Assembly (NCBI RefSeq): GCF_000306255.2
Contig: NZ_AKWY02000004.1
Coordinates: 310,001-374,000 of the forward strand
Direction: 5' to 3'
DNA: 64,000 bases
Source of the DNA: Leptospira noguchii serovar Panama str. CZ214
GTDB lineage: Bacteria; Spirochaetota; Leptospiria; Leptospirales; Leptospiraceae
Part shown: one piece after another, positions 1 through 12,582 of the stretch
How the letters are laid out: each line of letters starts with the position of its first letter
Position numbering within the stretch: the stretch's first letter is position 1
Notes under the pieces: model-generated
Databases searched by the model: none
The model's input: only the letters and a program-made list of their open reading frames with translations
What the model was told of the DNA's origin: nothing
Made by a program: the position numbers and the translations under genes

Positions 1-2
1 CG

Positions 3-395
3 ACCGTTATGGTGATCGAACACGCGGATCGTTTTGGTATTTCCCAGCTACACCAGTTGAGAGGTCGTGTAGGTAGAGGAGATCAAGAAAGTTTTTGTAT
101 CTTAATGACAGATTCCAAAGTTACGGAAGACGCTAAGGTCAGATTGGAAGCGATGGTAAATTTTTCCGACGGATTTGCGTTATCCGAAATTGATCTTCAA
201 CTTAGAGGTCCGGGGGAATTGATGGGAGTTCGACAAAGTGGTCTTCCGGATTTTAAAATTGCGGACTTAAGAAAAGATTCCAATCTGATAGAACTGACTC
301 GAGAAGACGCGACCCTATTTGGAAATCCAGGTGATTTAGAAAAAGAAGAAATTCGTGGTAGATTCAGCGAAGGAAGATTATTGTTTTCAAATTAG
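3..395 (+). CDS. recG: ATP-dependent DNA helicase RecG, C-terminal part
   Basis: This is the end of a gene that starts left of the window; the reading frame is open from base 3 and stops with TAG at 393-395. RecG unwinds branched DNA and remodels stalled replication forks in the cytoplasm. The fragment carries helicase motif VI (QLRGRVGRGDQ) and then the RecG-type tail with LQLRGPGELMGVRQSGLPDFK, which separates it from the related helicase Mfd. The ATP-binding and wedge domains are outside the window. A gene-free spacer follows. Confidence 0.93.
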   Translation, partial: TVMVIEHADRFGISQLHQLRGRVGRGDQESFCILMTDSKVTEDAKVRLEAMVNFSDGFALSEIDLQLRGPGELMGVRQSGLPDFKIADLRKDSNLIELTREDATLFGNPGDLEKEEIRGRFSEGRLLFSN

Positions 396-700
396 ATAAA
401 TTGTATATTTTCTGTTTAAGAGAATCTTTATAAAATTTCAAAAGAATAATCATCCAATCAAATTTTTGTATCAAATCACCGTTTTGTAAACTCTAATTAA
501 AAAATTCAACCAAATCATTGACACGTACAGAGTTTGATTTTAATTCTATTCAGAGCTATACAATAAATCACTAATTCAATAGTTTACACTCCAATCCTGT
601 TAATTCAGCAAAAGAAAACCTGGGCGAATATAGCTTTGCGCTTTCAACTCCAGTCAATAAATTAACGTGAGCTCGATATATAAGAAAATTTTTCTAAAAG

Positions 701-868
701 TAATAGTTCCTACATTTAGGATTTGTTCGTAAAATCGTAATTTGTAGCAGTTCCTACGTTATTTTACAGAAAAACTTAAATTTTGTGTGAGTTCCCGCAC
801 TTGAATGTGACAGATTCAAGTGTTATAAACTTCTATTTTTTAAATTGCAGTAGTTCCTACATTTTAGG
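701..868. repeat. Cluster of TGTAGTAGTTCCTACA-type short repeats
   Basis: Four copies of the motif lie at about 701-717, 742-765, 784-802 (GTGTGAGTTCCCGCAC) and 844-868, spaced 40-60 bases apart. Several are followed by a shared tail resembling ATTTTAGGAATCGATCTGTAAA. Two more copies occur at 1215-1234 and 1241-1258, the first inverted relative to the second. The same motif recurs in most long spacers of the window. Confidence 0.65.
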
Positions 869-1563
869 AATCGATCTGTAAAGTTCAGATTACGACTTTT
901 CAGAAAAATGAATTATGATAGAACTCACGTTTCGTTGCATTGAGTTTTTTATTCGTCAAAATTTTCTTACACCGAATTCAAGTTAAATTATATGAAAAAA
1001 ATCTAATACACCATTCCGTCTTGAATTACAATTTATTATAGAACACGATCTGTCGAACGACCCATGGAGAGCGAGACATTAAATTTGAAAGGCGTTATAC
1101 TGATTTACTTCGCCTCAATTACTTTCACATTGGATTCTATCGAACTTATATAAAACGACACTTTGTGATAAACATTTAGATACTTAATTTTATAGAGATT
1201 AGTAATACTAAAGTTTTGTAGGAACTATTACAGTTATTCTGCAGTAGTTCCTACAATTGAGTTTAACCCGAAATTTATAACTTTTTTTTGAAGGAAACCC
1301 CACATTTTAAATTTCATAAAAGCTCCCAGAAAATGATCTTAATCTTTCTGATCAAAGATAGTATTTTATCTATGAACTTAAATTCAGAAAATGAGCAGTT
1401 CAAAATCAACAATAAAAATTGAATATTCAAAAACTAATTACTACAAAAATATCGAACTTATAAGATAAAACAATAATCAGAAATGAATCTAACCAAACGG
1501 TTTCTCTAAATCGTATTTCCGGTTGTAAAAGACGCTTATACATCTTCCACAAGAACTTTTCAT

Positions 1564-1668
1564 TATAGTTGTTGAAAAATTAATTCGCCACTTAGTTTCT
1601 GTTTCATGGAAACGGTCGATTGAAGCAGTTTTATTGATCGTCACTATGAAATTTTTCAACAAATCAAT
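1564..1668 (+). repeat. MITE-like element, copy 1
   Basis: Element of about 105 bases beginning TATAGTTGTTGAAAAATT and ending AATTTTTCAACAA, so its ends are inverted repeats. The middle holds the family signature TTCTGTTTCATGGAAACGGTCGA followed by TGAAGCAGTTTT and ACTATGAAATTT. The right end is diverged (AAATCA instead of CTCTA). It matches the copies at 15329, 24424, 37629 and 60039. Confidence 0.7.
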
Positions 1669-1776
1669 TGAACTTACAAACGTGTCCCAAAACTTAATAT
1701 TACTTCATCAAGCTGCAAGAATCTGTCTATTTTTTGCCGACAGATTCTCATGTTATTTAACCTACAAAATATAACG

Positions 1777-2124
1777 TCAATAAACATACTTAAAAACGTA
1801 TTCTCTTGGTTCCAGATTACAGGTAAAACCCCCGATATTGATCGTAATCAGGTTGATGATCAAAGCAAAATTTGCACAATCATCTACGTCGGCTTTATTA
1901 TAATAACGATCCTCTTCCACCTTTGCAAGTTGAGGTGCAATCAATGCAAGGGGTGCAGTGTCATCCGGAGATACGACCGCTCCGATCAGAGCGCTTGTAA
2001 GAATTTGGTCTTTCGCCTCTTTTCCTGAAACGGCATCCGGAACAGAAAAACCTATCGTATCAAAAAGCAAACAATTCGTTAATAACAGAAAAGGAATCAG
2101 AAAAATAATGAACTTTTTTTTCAT
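1777..2124 (-). CDS. Small lipoprotein
   Basis: A 115-residue protein with a classic lipoprotein signal: KKK, a hydrophobic stretch and the lipobox LLTNC with Cys18. It is expected to be a membrane-anchored lipoprotein. The mature part is small and without catalytic motifs; it has two further Cys near the C-terminus (in DDCANF and GFTCNL) that may form a disulfide. It resembles the small Leptospira-only lipoprotein family annotated as TIGR04452, but this is from memory. It stands alone, divergent from the peptidase gene at 2327. Function unknown. Confidence 0.72.
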   Translation of the reverse strand: MKKKFIIFLIPFLLLTNCLLFDTIGFSVPDAVSGKEAKDQILTSALIGAVVSPDDTAPLALIAPQLAKVEEDRYYNKADVDDCANFALIINLITINIGGFTCNLEPREYVFKYVY

Positions 2125-2326
2125 TGGAAAAATCTCCTATATGTTATCCGAATTACAAAACTCGGAATTATCGCGGATTCACCAAACATACCCTATTCGA
2201 GAATATTTCAACCTTATTATGGAAGAATTCGACCAGAAATCCTATAGATCGAATCCCAAATTTTAAGAATGATTCCTGTCAAAAACCCATTGCAAGAGAT
2301 TTTCAGTATCACATTCTGACAACAGT

Positions 2327-3061
2327 ATGAAAAGTATATGGTTCCTAATTTTGATTTTCTTATTTCAAAATAAGATTTTTTCGCAAACGTCAAACGAAGT
2401 CTACGTCTTAGGCGACTTCAAACAAGAATCGATATTAACGTCCTATTCCAATCCGGGAGAAACTAGAGCTCATTATCTAAGGAAAGAAGTTTTAGAAAAA
2501 CTTTTAGAACTATTTCAAGCCTATCAAAGAGAAAATCCAAACGAAAAACAAAAACCGTTTATCGTATCAGCATTCCGTTCTTTTAAAGATCAAAAGGGAA
2601 TTTGGGAAGAAAAGTATTCCGGAAAAAGGAAAATGCGAGAATCCGTAAAAGGAAAAACCCCTCAAGAAATTATCTCTTTGATTTTAGAATTTTCAAGCGC
2701 TCCAGGAACCTCGAGACATCACTGGGGAACAGATGTAGATCTAAACGCATTAGAAAACTCTTATTTTGAAAAAGGAGGTAAGGGGGAAAAATTTTACAAC
2801 TGGATGTCTAAAAATGCAAAACGTTTTGGATTTTGCCAACCTTATACACCTAAATCTTTAAGAGAAAACAAAGGTTATAAAGAAGAAAAATGGCACTGGT
2901 CTTACGCGCCCATTTCAAATAAATTGCAAGAAGACTGGGTTCGATTGTTTCAAGAAGGAAAAATTCAATTCAAAGGAAAATTTTCAGGGGGAGAATTTTT
3001 ACAAAACCTTCCTTTAGAATACGTGACTTCAATCAATCCGGAGTGTAAATCGATTCGTTGA
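2327..3061 (+). CDS. M15-family D-alanyl-D-alanine carboxypeptidase-like protein
   Basis: A 244-residue exported peptidase of the VanY/M15B type, expected to trim peptidoglycan stem peptides in the periplasm. Residues 1-20 form a signal peptide ending FSQ. The zinc-site pattern is visible: SAFRSF near 81-86, SRHHWGTDVD at 129-138 (His131, Asp138) and KWHWSY at 189-194 (His190). The spacing fits the family. No strong ribosome-binding site precedes the ATG. It is convergent with galE and is a single-gene unit. Exact substrate specificity cannot be read from sequence. Confidence 0.85.
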   Translation: MKSIWFLILIFLFQNKIFSQTSNEVYVLGDFKQESILTSYSNPGETRAHYLRKEVLEKLLELFQAYQRENPNEKQKPFIVSAFRSFKDQKGIWEEKYSGKRKMRESVKGKTPQEIISLILEFSSAPGTSRHHWGTDVDLNALENSYFEKGGKGEKFYNWMSKNAKRFGFCQPYTPKSLRENKGYKEEKWHWSYAPISNKLQEDWVRLFQEGKIQFKGKFSGGEFLQNLPLEYVTSINPECKSIR

Positions 3062-3092
3062 CTCAGAAAAACATTTAGCCAAAGATAAACTT

Positions 3093-4070
3093 TTAATAAT
3101 TAGCAGGATTTTGATATACGTCCCACATTGTTTTGAGAAGTGTTTTGGCTTCACTATATTCTGGAGTCCATTGTAATAAACGTTGAGCCATTGTAGAAGA
3201 AGCCAAAAGTTTTGCTGGATCTCCTGCTCTTCTTCCCGAAATTTTATGGGGAATCGGTCTTCCAACCACCTCTTCCGCAAGACGAACCACTTCTAAAACA
3301 GAATATCCCTTTTCAGAACCTAAATTGACTGTAAGAGATTTTTTTTCGGAATCTAAATACTCCAAACTTAAAACGTGAGCATTTGCCAAGTCAGTTACAT
3401 GAATATAATCACGTATACAACTTCCATCCGGAGTTTCATAATCCGTGCCGAAAACTTCAAAATTTTTCCTCATCCCTACTGCGGCTTCCATAATAATTGG
3501 TAGAAGATTTGCAGGAGTTCTTTCTAATCCTCGGATTCTTCCTTTGTGATCATAACCAGCAGCATTAAAATAACGTAATGCTGCAAATTTAAATCCTTTG
3601 AGAGTCTCGTACCATTTTAAATTTTGTTCGATCGCAAGTTTTGTATAACCGTAATAATTTTCCGGATGAACTGGATGTTTTTCATCGATAGGAAGATATT
3701 CAGGAGAACCATAAACCGCCGCCGAAGAAGAAAAGATAAACTTTTTCGTTCCAGCTTTTTCCATATAGGTAAGAAGTTTGAGAGTTCCATTGATATTATT
3801 CAGAGCGTATTTAGAAGGATCAGTCATAGATTCACCCGCAGCCTTCCACGCAGCGAAATGAAAAACCGCATCAATAGGTTTTGAAAACGCATTTTCCAAA
3901 ACGAAATCGTCCTGGATATTCCCCTGAATCAATTTTGGTCCAGAAAAAAGATTCGATTTATTTCCTTTTTCGAGATTATCTACGATGATAAGTTCGTGTT
4001 TTTTTTCTAAAAGAAGGGCGACTACGTGACTTCCTATATATCCCGCGCCACCAGTAATCAATAACCTCAC
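3093..4070 (-). CDS. galE: UDP-glucose 4-epimerase
   Basis: Interconverts UDP-glucose and UDP-galactose through an NAD-bound 4-keto intermediate, supplying galactose for lipopolysaccharide. The 325-residue protein has the Rossmann motif GGAGYIGSH at 7-15, the catalytic Ser in FSSSAAVYG (about 113-121) and Tyr140/Lys144 in YYGYTK; length is normal for GalE. It starts with GTG at 4068-4070, overlapping the TGA of lpxA by four bases (GTGA), so the two are translationally coupled. Confidence 0.92.
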   Translation of the reverse strand: MRLLITGGAGYIGSHVVALLLEKKHELIIVDNLEKGNKSNLFSGPKLIQGNIQDDFVLENAFSKPIDAVFHFAAWKAAGESMTDPSKYALNNINGTLKLLTYMEKAGTKKFIFSSSAAVYGSPEYLPIDEKHPVHPENYYGYTKLAIEQNLKWYETLKGFKFAALRYFNAAGYDHKGRIRGLERTPANLLPIIMEAAVGMRKNFEVFGTDYETPDGSCIRDYIHVTDLANAHVLSLEYLDSEKKSLTVNLGSEKGYSVLEVVRLAEEVVGRPIPHKISGRRAGDPAKLLASSTMAQRLLQWTPEYSEAKTLLKTMWDVYQNPANY

Positions 4071-4846
4071 CTGTGATCAGTCACTCCTCTATTGCTATCT
4101 CTAAAGAATTTTATAATATACTTAACTTGCTCAATTAAGTCTGTAGAAGCCTCTAATTCGTCCAAAGCTTTTCTTGTAGAAATTCCAGAATGATAAATAA
4201 CTTTATAAGCGTGTTTGATTGCGTTTCTTACATCCGGAGAAAAACCAGCCCGTTTCATACCTACGCTGTTTAGTCCCACAACGGTGCTTGGATTTCCGTC
4301 CACGGTGGAATACGGAGGAACGTCTTGAACGACCTTGGCAAGTCCGGCAACCATCGCATAATCTCCGACAAAACAAAACTGATGTACGGCTACAAGCCCG
4401 GAAATAAATGCAAAATTACCCAGAGTTACGTGACCAGCTAATACACATCCATGAGTAAGAATATTATTATTTCCAAGAATACAATCGTGACCTACGTGAG
4501 AGTTCCCCATAAAATAATTTTTATTTCCGATCAGCGTAGGAGAATCTTCTTTTGTTCCCTTATGAATATTAGAATACTCTCGAAAAATATTATGATCACC
4601 TATAATCGTTTTAGTTAAAAGTTGCTGATTAAATCCTAAATCCTGAGGCATCACTCCAATCACTGCACCTTGGTGAAAACGATTGAATTTTCCGATTTCA
4701 GAACCAGTACAAATTTTTACATGACTTTCAATTATAGTGCCTTCTTGAATCGAAACGTTCCCTTCGATAATGGAATAAGGACCCACCTCTACGGATTCAT
4801 GTAACTCCGCCTTTGGATCGATAATAGCAGTCGGATGTATTTTCAT
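4067..4846 (-). CDS. lpxA: LpxA acyltransferase of lipid A synthesis
   Basis: Transfers a 3-hydroxyacyl chain from acyl carrier protein to the sugar nucleotide in the first step of lipid A synthesis. In L. interrogans the family member is known to prefer a 3-amino sugar (UDP-GlcNAc3N) and a C12 acyl chain; that comes from the literature, not from this sequence. The 259 residues show left-handed beta-helix hexapeptide repeats, the catalytic His120 in NSHVGHDC, and the C-terminal LpxA signature AVHQFCFVGDYAMVAGLAK with VPPYSTVDGNPS. First gene of an lpxA-galE unit. Confidence 0.93.
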   Translation of the reverse strand: MKIHPTAIIDPKAELHESVEVGPYSIIEGNVSIQEGTIIESHVKICTGSEIGKFNRFHQGAVIGVMPQDLGFNQQLLTKTIIGDHNIFREYSNIHKGTKEDSPTLIGNKNYFMGNSHVGHDCILGNNNILTHGCVLAGHVTLGNFAFISGLVAVHQFCFVGDYAMVAGLAKVVQDVPPYSTVDGNPSTVVGLNSVGMKRAGFSPDVRNAIKHAYKVIYHSGISTRKALDELEASTDLIEQVKYIIKFFRDSNRGVTDHR

Positions 4847-4886
4847 TTAAACCTCACACAGGCTCTAAAATACAAAAATTGACTCT

Positions 4887-4920
<34 letters not shown>

Positions 4921-4992
4921 TAAGAGTAATATTTACTAAAAAGTAGCTTTTTTTAACGCGAAAAAAGGAAAAACTTAGATGAGGTCGCAAAG

Positions 4993-5346
4993 ATGCTTGT
5001 GGACTGGAACAGATTAGATTCTTTGAAACAAGGAGACGATGAAGAAGAAGCCGCTTGGCTCAGGGAAATGGTAGAATCCCTTCTTACGAACATGGAGGTT
5101 CGAGTTAACAATATTGCTCATTTTACGAAAGAAAAAAAAGACGCAGAACTTCAAGCAGAACTTCATCAAACCAAAGGTGTTTCCGCTAACTTTGGTTTAG
5201 AAGATTTAAGAGCTTTAGTCGCGGAAGCGGAACGTCTTCTCAAAGCAGGAGATCAAAATCAGTCTTATAATTTAAGTTTAAAAACACCATCGATCTGGCA
5301 ACAAACCAAAGAAGAACTTAAAAGTAAATTTGGGATCTCCTTCTAA
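4993..5346 (+). CDS. Histidine phosphotransfer (HPt) domain protein
   Basis: A stand-alone 117-residue HPt domain. The phospho-accepting site is His58 in ELHQTKGVSANFGL, matching the HxxKGxxxxxG pattern of HPt modules, within an all-helical protein. Such proteins relay phosphate between hybrid histidine kinases and response regulators. No kinase or regulator is adjacent, so its partners are elsewhere. It is divergent from lpxA with a 146-base shared promoter region. The ATG is preceded by GATGAGG, a plausible ribosome-binding site. Confidence 0.8.
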   Translation: MLVDWNRLDSLKQGDDEEEAAWLREMVESLLTNMEVRVNNIAHFTKEKKDAELQAELHQTKGVSANFGLEDLRALVAEAERLLKAGDQNQSYNLSLKTPSIWQQTKEELKSKFGISF

Positions 5347-5666
5347 ATTTAAAACCTCAACTTCGTTTTGAATCAACGGAGTAAATCAACATAAAGTTGG
5401 AAAAATGAATTCTCTATTACTGATCTCTATAAAATTAAGTACCGTTAATTTTATCACAAAACACTGATTACATGCAAAATATTTGGTATTTTATTATATA
5501 GTTATTAGTAGTTTCTATTTGATGGAAACAGTGTTGTTAATCTGAACTATGGATTTTTCAACAAGTCAAATGAATCCATTTTCGAGGGTCGGATTCTTTA
5601 TAAAGAACTTCATTTACGCAAAGTTGCTAACACTGTAGTTTTCAAAAACTATACTCTTGATGCAAA
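5347..5666. other. Spacer with a degenerate MITE-like copy
   Basis: No gene is visible. At about 5497-5577 lies a decayed relative of the MITE family: TTTCTATTTGATGGAAACAG, then TTGTTAATCTGAACTATGG and the end ATTTTTCAACAAG. Just before it, 5449-5510 (ACATGCAAAATATTTGGTAT, then TTTTATTATATAGTTATTAG) resembles 12130-12190, pointing to a further repeat family. Confidence 0.55.
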
Positions 5667-6050
5667 TCAGTCGATAAAAATCGTTTCTTCTTTGTGAAGC
5701 ATGGAGGGAGCAAATCGATCATATTGAAGCTCGTAAATAACATTGATACTTTTTACATTCGAATGAAAATCTTCGATCACAAACTTACCATCTTCCTGTG
5801 TAATTTTTATATTTTCATAACCTTTAATTATTGGAACGATTTGTTGTCCTTCCTCGTCCTCATATTCGATTCTAAGTTCATAAAAAATATTTGACGTGTA
5901 ATCGTGACCATATTTGAAAACGAGTGTATTCCCATGTCGAGAGGCGTGAAAATACGCTTTTGGAGTTTGTAAGTTGGAAATCACCGTAAAAAACGTAGTA
6001 TAACCCACTACGCCCGCCGATAAAATCCAAAGGATTATCTTTAAAAGCAT
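5667..6050 (-). CDS. Small membrane-anchored protein of unknown function
   Basis: A 127-residue protein with one N-terminal membrane segment (about residues 4-24) and a soluble, probably extracytoplasmic, domain predicted to be mostly beta strands. No family was recognised. It starts 22 bases after the DAHP synthase-like gene in the same direction and is probably the last gene of that operon. Nothing links it directly to aromatic synthesis. Confidence 0.68.
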   Translation of the reverse strand: MLLKIILWILSAGVVGYTTFFTVISNLQTPKAYFHASRHGNTLVFKYGHDYTSNIFYELRIEYEDEEGQQIVPIIKGYENIKITQEDGKFVIEDFHSNVKSINVIYELQYDRFAPSMLHKEETIFID

Positions 6051-6072
6051 AGATTTTTTTTCTGTAACTAGT

Positions 6073-7215
<1,143 letters not shown>

Positions 7216-7289
7216 ACTTCACTCCAAGAAGGGATCTTTCTCCCTTAAGTTTACAACCTTTTATGCTTTCGATTATCGTCAAGAATTCG

Positions 7290-8087
7290 TCAGAAACTAT
7301 GATCTTTCCCTGGAAACTCCCCAGATTTTACTTCTTTATCATAATCTGCGATCGCTTCTTTTACGATAGAATGCAGATTGGAAAATTTCTTTAAGAACTT
7401 AGGTTGAAAGTTTATATCCAATCCAAGTAAATCGTTTAAAACCAAAACCTGTCCGTCACAATCCGGACCGGCTCCGATTCCGATTGTAGGAACTCCTACT
7501 TCTTGACTTACTTTTTTTCCAAGTTCAGCGGGAATCATTTCCAGGACCATCGAGAAAACACCGGACTCAAAAAGAGAAATCGATTCTCTCAATAATTTAG
7601 AACTCGATTCTTCTCCTTTGCCTTGCACCCGATGGCCGCCAAACACATGAACACTTTGAGGAGTCAGTCCCAAATGTCCCATTACAGGAACTCCCATTTG
7701 TTTGAGAATAGAAACCAACTCGCAGATAAATTCGGAACCACCTTCTATTTTAACAGCGTCACAATCCGTTTCTTTCATTATCTTTCCAGCAGAACGAATT
7801 CCTTCTTCGATAGAAGTTTGATAACTTAAAAAAGGAAGATCGGCCACGATAAATTTATCGGGCGCGCCACGACGAACTGCTTTTGTATGATAAATCATTT
7901 CTTCTAAAGTGACTGGAAGAGTACTCGTATTTCCCTGAAAAACCATTCCCAGAGAATCCCCTACAAGTACAGAATCGATTTCGGTTTCGTTTAAAATTCT
8001 AGCAAAACTGAAATCATAACACGTAACTACAGAGATTTTTTCTTTTCCTTTCTTTTCGGGAGAAAAAATCTTATGTATGTTTTTCAT
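7290..8087 (-). CDS. panB: 3-methyl-2-oxobutanoate hydroxymethyltransferase
   Basis: Makes ketopantoate from 2-oxoisovalerate and methylene-tetrahydrofolate, first step of pantothenate and coenzyme A synthesis. Motifs include VVTCYDFSFA, VLVGDSLGMV, the KIEGG motif and the VPTIGIGAGPDCDGQVLV signature. The frame is open to 8126, but the ATG at 8087 is chosen: it gives 265 residues, the usual PanB length, and has GGGAG just upstream. It overlaps the end of folK by 17 bases. Pairing with folK is reasonable since PanB uses a folate cofactor. Confidence 0.92.
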   Translation of the reverse strand: MKNIHKIFSPEKKGKEKISVVTCYDFSFARILNETEIDSVLVGDSLGMVFQGNTSTLPVTLEEMIYHTKAVRRGAPDKFIVADLPFLSYQTSIEEGIRSAGKIMKETDCDAVKIEGGSEFICELVSILKQMGVPVMGHLGLTPQSVHVFGGHRVQGKGEESSSKLLRESISLFESGVFSMVLEMIPAELGKKVSQEVGVPTIGIGAGPDCDGQVLVLNDLLGLDINFQPKFLKKFSNLHSIVKEAIADYDKEVKSGEFPGKDHSF

Positions 8088-8516
8088 ATTTGTCTCCCGT
8101 AAAATGTTCGTATAATAACTGTTCATCGATTGATTCTAAAATTTCTTTGATAAAAGGACGGGTAAAAAGAGAATGATGAGGAAGAGTTAATCTCTGAGTA
8201 TTTATCTCAACTTCTTCATAAGAAAGAATATCTATATCGATTTCTCTTGGTCCCTTGTCTGTTTTACGAATACGACCCATTTCTTTTTCGATCCGAAGAG
8301 CCACTTCTAACAGTTCTTCTGGATTTAAATTAGTTTCAATTTTTATAATTTGATTTAGGAATTCAGGTTGATCGGTAACTTCCAAAGGAGCCGTATTCAA
8401 AGGTTCCGATTCTTTAAGAACTTCGATACCTATCGTGTTCTTCAATTTACGAACTGCGATTTTTAAAAACTCGGCCCTGTTTCCTAAATTGGAACCCAAA
8501 GAAAGGAAAGCTTGTT

Positions 8517-8520
<4 letters not shown>
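8071..8520 (-). CDS. folK: Hydroxymethyldihydropterin pyrophosphokinase
   Basis: Transfers pyrophosphate from ATP to 6-hydroxymethyl-7,8-dihydropterin in folate synthesis. The 149-residue protein is of normal length and shows the N-terminal SLGSNLGNR motif and the HPPK signature GPREIDIDIL, whose aspartates bind magnesium. It overlaps the upstream ATPase gene by four bases and the downstream panB by 17, so the three are probably translated from one message. Confidence 0.93.
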
Positions 8521-10939
<2,419 letters not shown>

Positions 10940-10969
10940 TCCTCTCTCTTTCAAACAAAATGGAAATTG

Positions 10970-11004
10970 AAAACCCTTCCGGCAAATCTGGTGGGGTTTT
11001 TTTT
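10970..11004 (+). terminator. Intrinsic terminator of fcpA
   Basis: AAAACCC (10970-10976) pairs with GGGTTTT (10994-11000), extended inside by CCGG against CTGG, and is followed by a run of eight T. It begins 31 bases after the fcpA stop codon. This is the clearest rho-independent terminator in the window after that at 56592. Confidence 0.85.
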
Positions 11005-11388
11005 ATTTTTACGGACCTACGTCGCCCTTTGTTTGAAAAATATTTGATTTTTTGTAAGTTTTATTGTGAAAGTTGGATTTGTAGTAAGTAAGTAGCTCCA
11101 CATTTTAAAATTTTACTATAAAACCTAGATTTGTAATAGTTCCCACAGATTAAGTCACATTATGAATCTTTAAACATTCATTTTTTGTGGTTTAGAATTC
11201 GTATGAGTTTTTACATTTTCTGAATTTATCTGCAAAACATAAATCTGCGGCAGTTCTACATTTTATTTTTTGCAAAAAGATCGGCTTTTATAAAACCAAT
11301 CTCTTACATCAAACCCACACCATTTTAAATTTTAGTTATAGACGAAAGTTAAACTATGGATTAGTTTTTCTTTTCAAAAGAGGTGTTT
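11005..11388. other. Spacer with short repeats
   Basis: No gene. Between 11080 and 11270 the TGTAGTAGTTCC repeat occurs three times in diverged form (GTAGTAAGTAAGTAGCTCCACA, TTGTAATAGTTCCCACA, TGCGGCAGTTCTACA), separated by the tail ATCTGCAAAACATAAAT also seen near 880 and 32380. Confidence 0.55.
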
Positions 11389-11787
11389 ATGCTCCTACCT
11401 GAAAAAATTTTAGTCATTGCTGGCGTTTTGAATTTAGCCTACGGAAGTCTTTTAGGGTTTCCTTATGCGCACGCAAGAAAAAAAGCTGAGTTTCCCTCTC
11501 GTTATTTGCAAGCCGGACATATAGGATCTCTCATGCAAGGTTCAATGTTACTTGCTCTAGTAATCGCTTTTAGATATGCGAACCTTTCCGAGACTTTGGC
11601 TTTAATCGGTGCTTCCCTTTTTGCAATTTCCTCCGTATTTTTAGCTCTCAAAGATACGATCAATTGGCTTCAAGGCATCAAAGATGAATTCCAAGAGAAT
11701 CCAATTTTAGGTAAATCGTTAGGTTCGGTCGGAGTGATCACTAATTTAATAGGAATTTTTGTAATCGTCTACGGAGTGTTCATCTAA
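11389..11787 (+). CDS. Small integral membrane protein
   Basis: A 132-residue protein with four predicted membrane segments: about 5-22, 45-62, 67-87 and 108-130. A loop with PYAHARKK and SRYLQAGHIGSLMQGSM between segments one and two is the most distinctive part. No family was recognised with certainty. Start: a GTG six bases earlier is in frame, but the ATG at 11389 has AAGAGG seven bases upstream and is preferred. It stands alone between repeat-rich spacers, and a repeat begins directly at its stop codon. Confidence 0.75.
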   Translation: MLLPEKILVIAGVLNLAYGSLLGFPYAHARKKAEFPSRYLQAGHIGSLMQGSMLLALVIAFRYANLSETLALIGASLFAISSVFLALKDTINWLQGIKDEFQENPILGKSLGSVGVITNLIGIFVIVYGVFI

Positions 11788-12106
11788 GAGCTTGTCCCAA
11801 AAATCCTAAACACCGATCCATAGAAAGGTGTTTGCTGAGTTCTTCGAGCGCCCATAGAAACGAGACACTGAGTTTCATAAAATGTGGGAACTATTACAAA
11901 AATTTAACGAGATTAGAATTCATTGAACATGGGATACATGTTTACGTTTCTCTTTTGTAAAGGATGTGTTGAGTACAATGTGTAAAGTACGTATGGGTAC
12001 GTTCACAGATTACCAAATGTGACTTAATTTGTAGGAATTACTTCTCATTTTATTAAAAATTTCTAAAGAACTTCGCATAAAATTCTTTGAAGTTTTGGGA
12101 CAAACT
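11788..12106. repeat. 319-base element with inverted GAGCTTGTCCCAAAA ends
   Basis: The sequence begins GAGCTTGTCCCAAAA right after a stop codon and ends TTTTGGGACAAACT at 12093-12106, an inverted copy. Inside lie CGCCCATAGAAACGAGACAC and TGTGGGAACTATTACA, in the same order as in 9405-9612. It codes for nothing. Similar end motifs occur near 1681, 9599 and 58843. It is a candidate non-autonomous mobile element or composite repeat. Confidence 0.5.
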
Positions 12107-12582
12107 GTATAAATAGAGTTCACGAATCTTTATCACAAAAACCTATTTGAGTGCAAATATTAGATACTCTTTTATATAGTTATCAGTAAAACCAAAACTT
12201 CTATAAAACAAAATGTCCAAAATTTGGTGTTAAACGCCGAATTTATCCCCAAATTTATGGTAGCTGTAAAAATCAAATTTCTGCATAAAATCACCGTTTT
12301 GCAGTCATTACAAAATAAAAAAACTTTTTTATAGAAACTCCTTTTATATTCATCTTTTCCATAAAAAATTGTCCTGACCTCTGCTAAGATCATAGAAACA
12401 AGATATTGAGGTTTTCAAAAAAAATCGCATCTAACATAAATTATTGCTTTCTTGAAATAGACTAAATTCTAAGTTTTTGATTTCTTTTCGTAAAAAAGGA
12501 TTTTTTTAAATCGAAAATCAACTCAGAAATTTTGCACAATTTGATTATTAAAAATATTTCTATATTCTAATATAATTTTTTT
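12107..12582. other. Spacer without a supported gene
   Basis: A minus-strand frame of 73 codons (12172-12393) is open but has no ribosome-binding site or recognisable protein. A diverged CATAGAAACAAGATATTGAG repeat lies at about 12391. 12125-12190 resembles 5449-5510. Otherwise AT-rich and unremarkable. Confidence 0.5.

Larger units (their letters stand above)
396..1776. other. Gene-free, repeat-rich spacer
   Basis: No credible gene lies in these 1.4 kb; stop codons are dense in all frames. The spacer holds copies of the TGTAGGAACT-type repeat (about 701-868 and 1215-1258), a sequence CGAACGACCCATGGAGAGCGAG near 1036 that resembles the CATAGAAACGAGACAC repeat found at 9416 and 11868, and one MITE-like element at 1564-1668. 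A GTGTCCCAAAAC motif sits near 1681. Confidence 0.7.

Noticed and set aside
701..868. CRISPR array
   Set aside because: The repeats here are short, diverged, unevenly spaced and partly inverted, with no cas genes; they also occur singly in many spacers.
1750..2266. Plus-strand frames of 92 and 102 codons
   Set aside because: They are antisense to the small lipoprotein gene, whose lipobox and signal peptide are convincing.
12172..12393. Minus-strand open frame of 73 codons
   Set aside because: No ribosome-binding site, no recognisable protein, cysteine- and phenylalanine-rich translation typical of chance frames in AT-rich DNA, and it overlaps repeat sequence.
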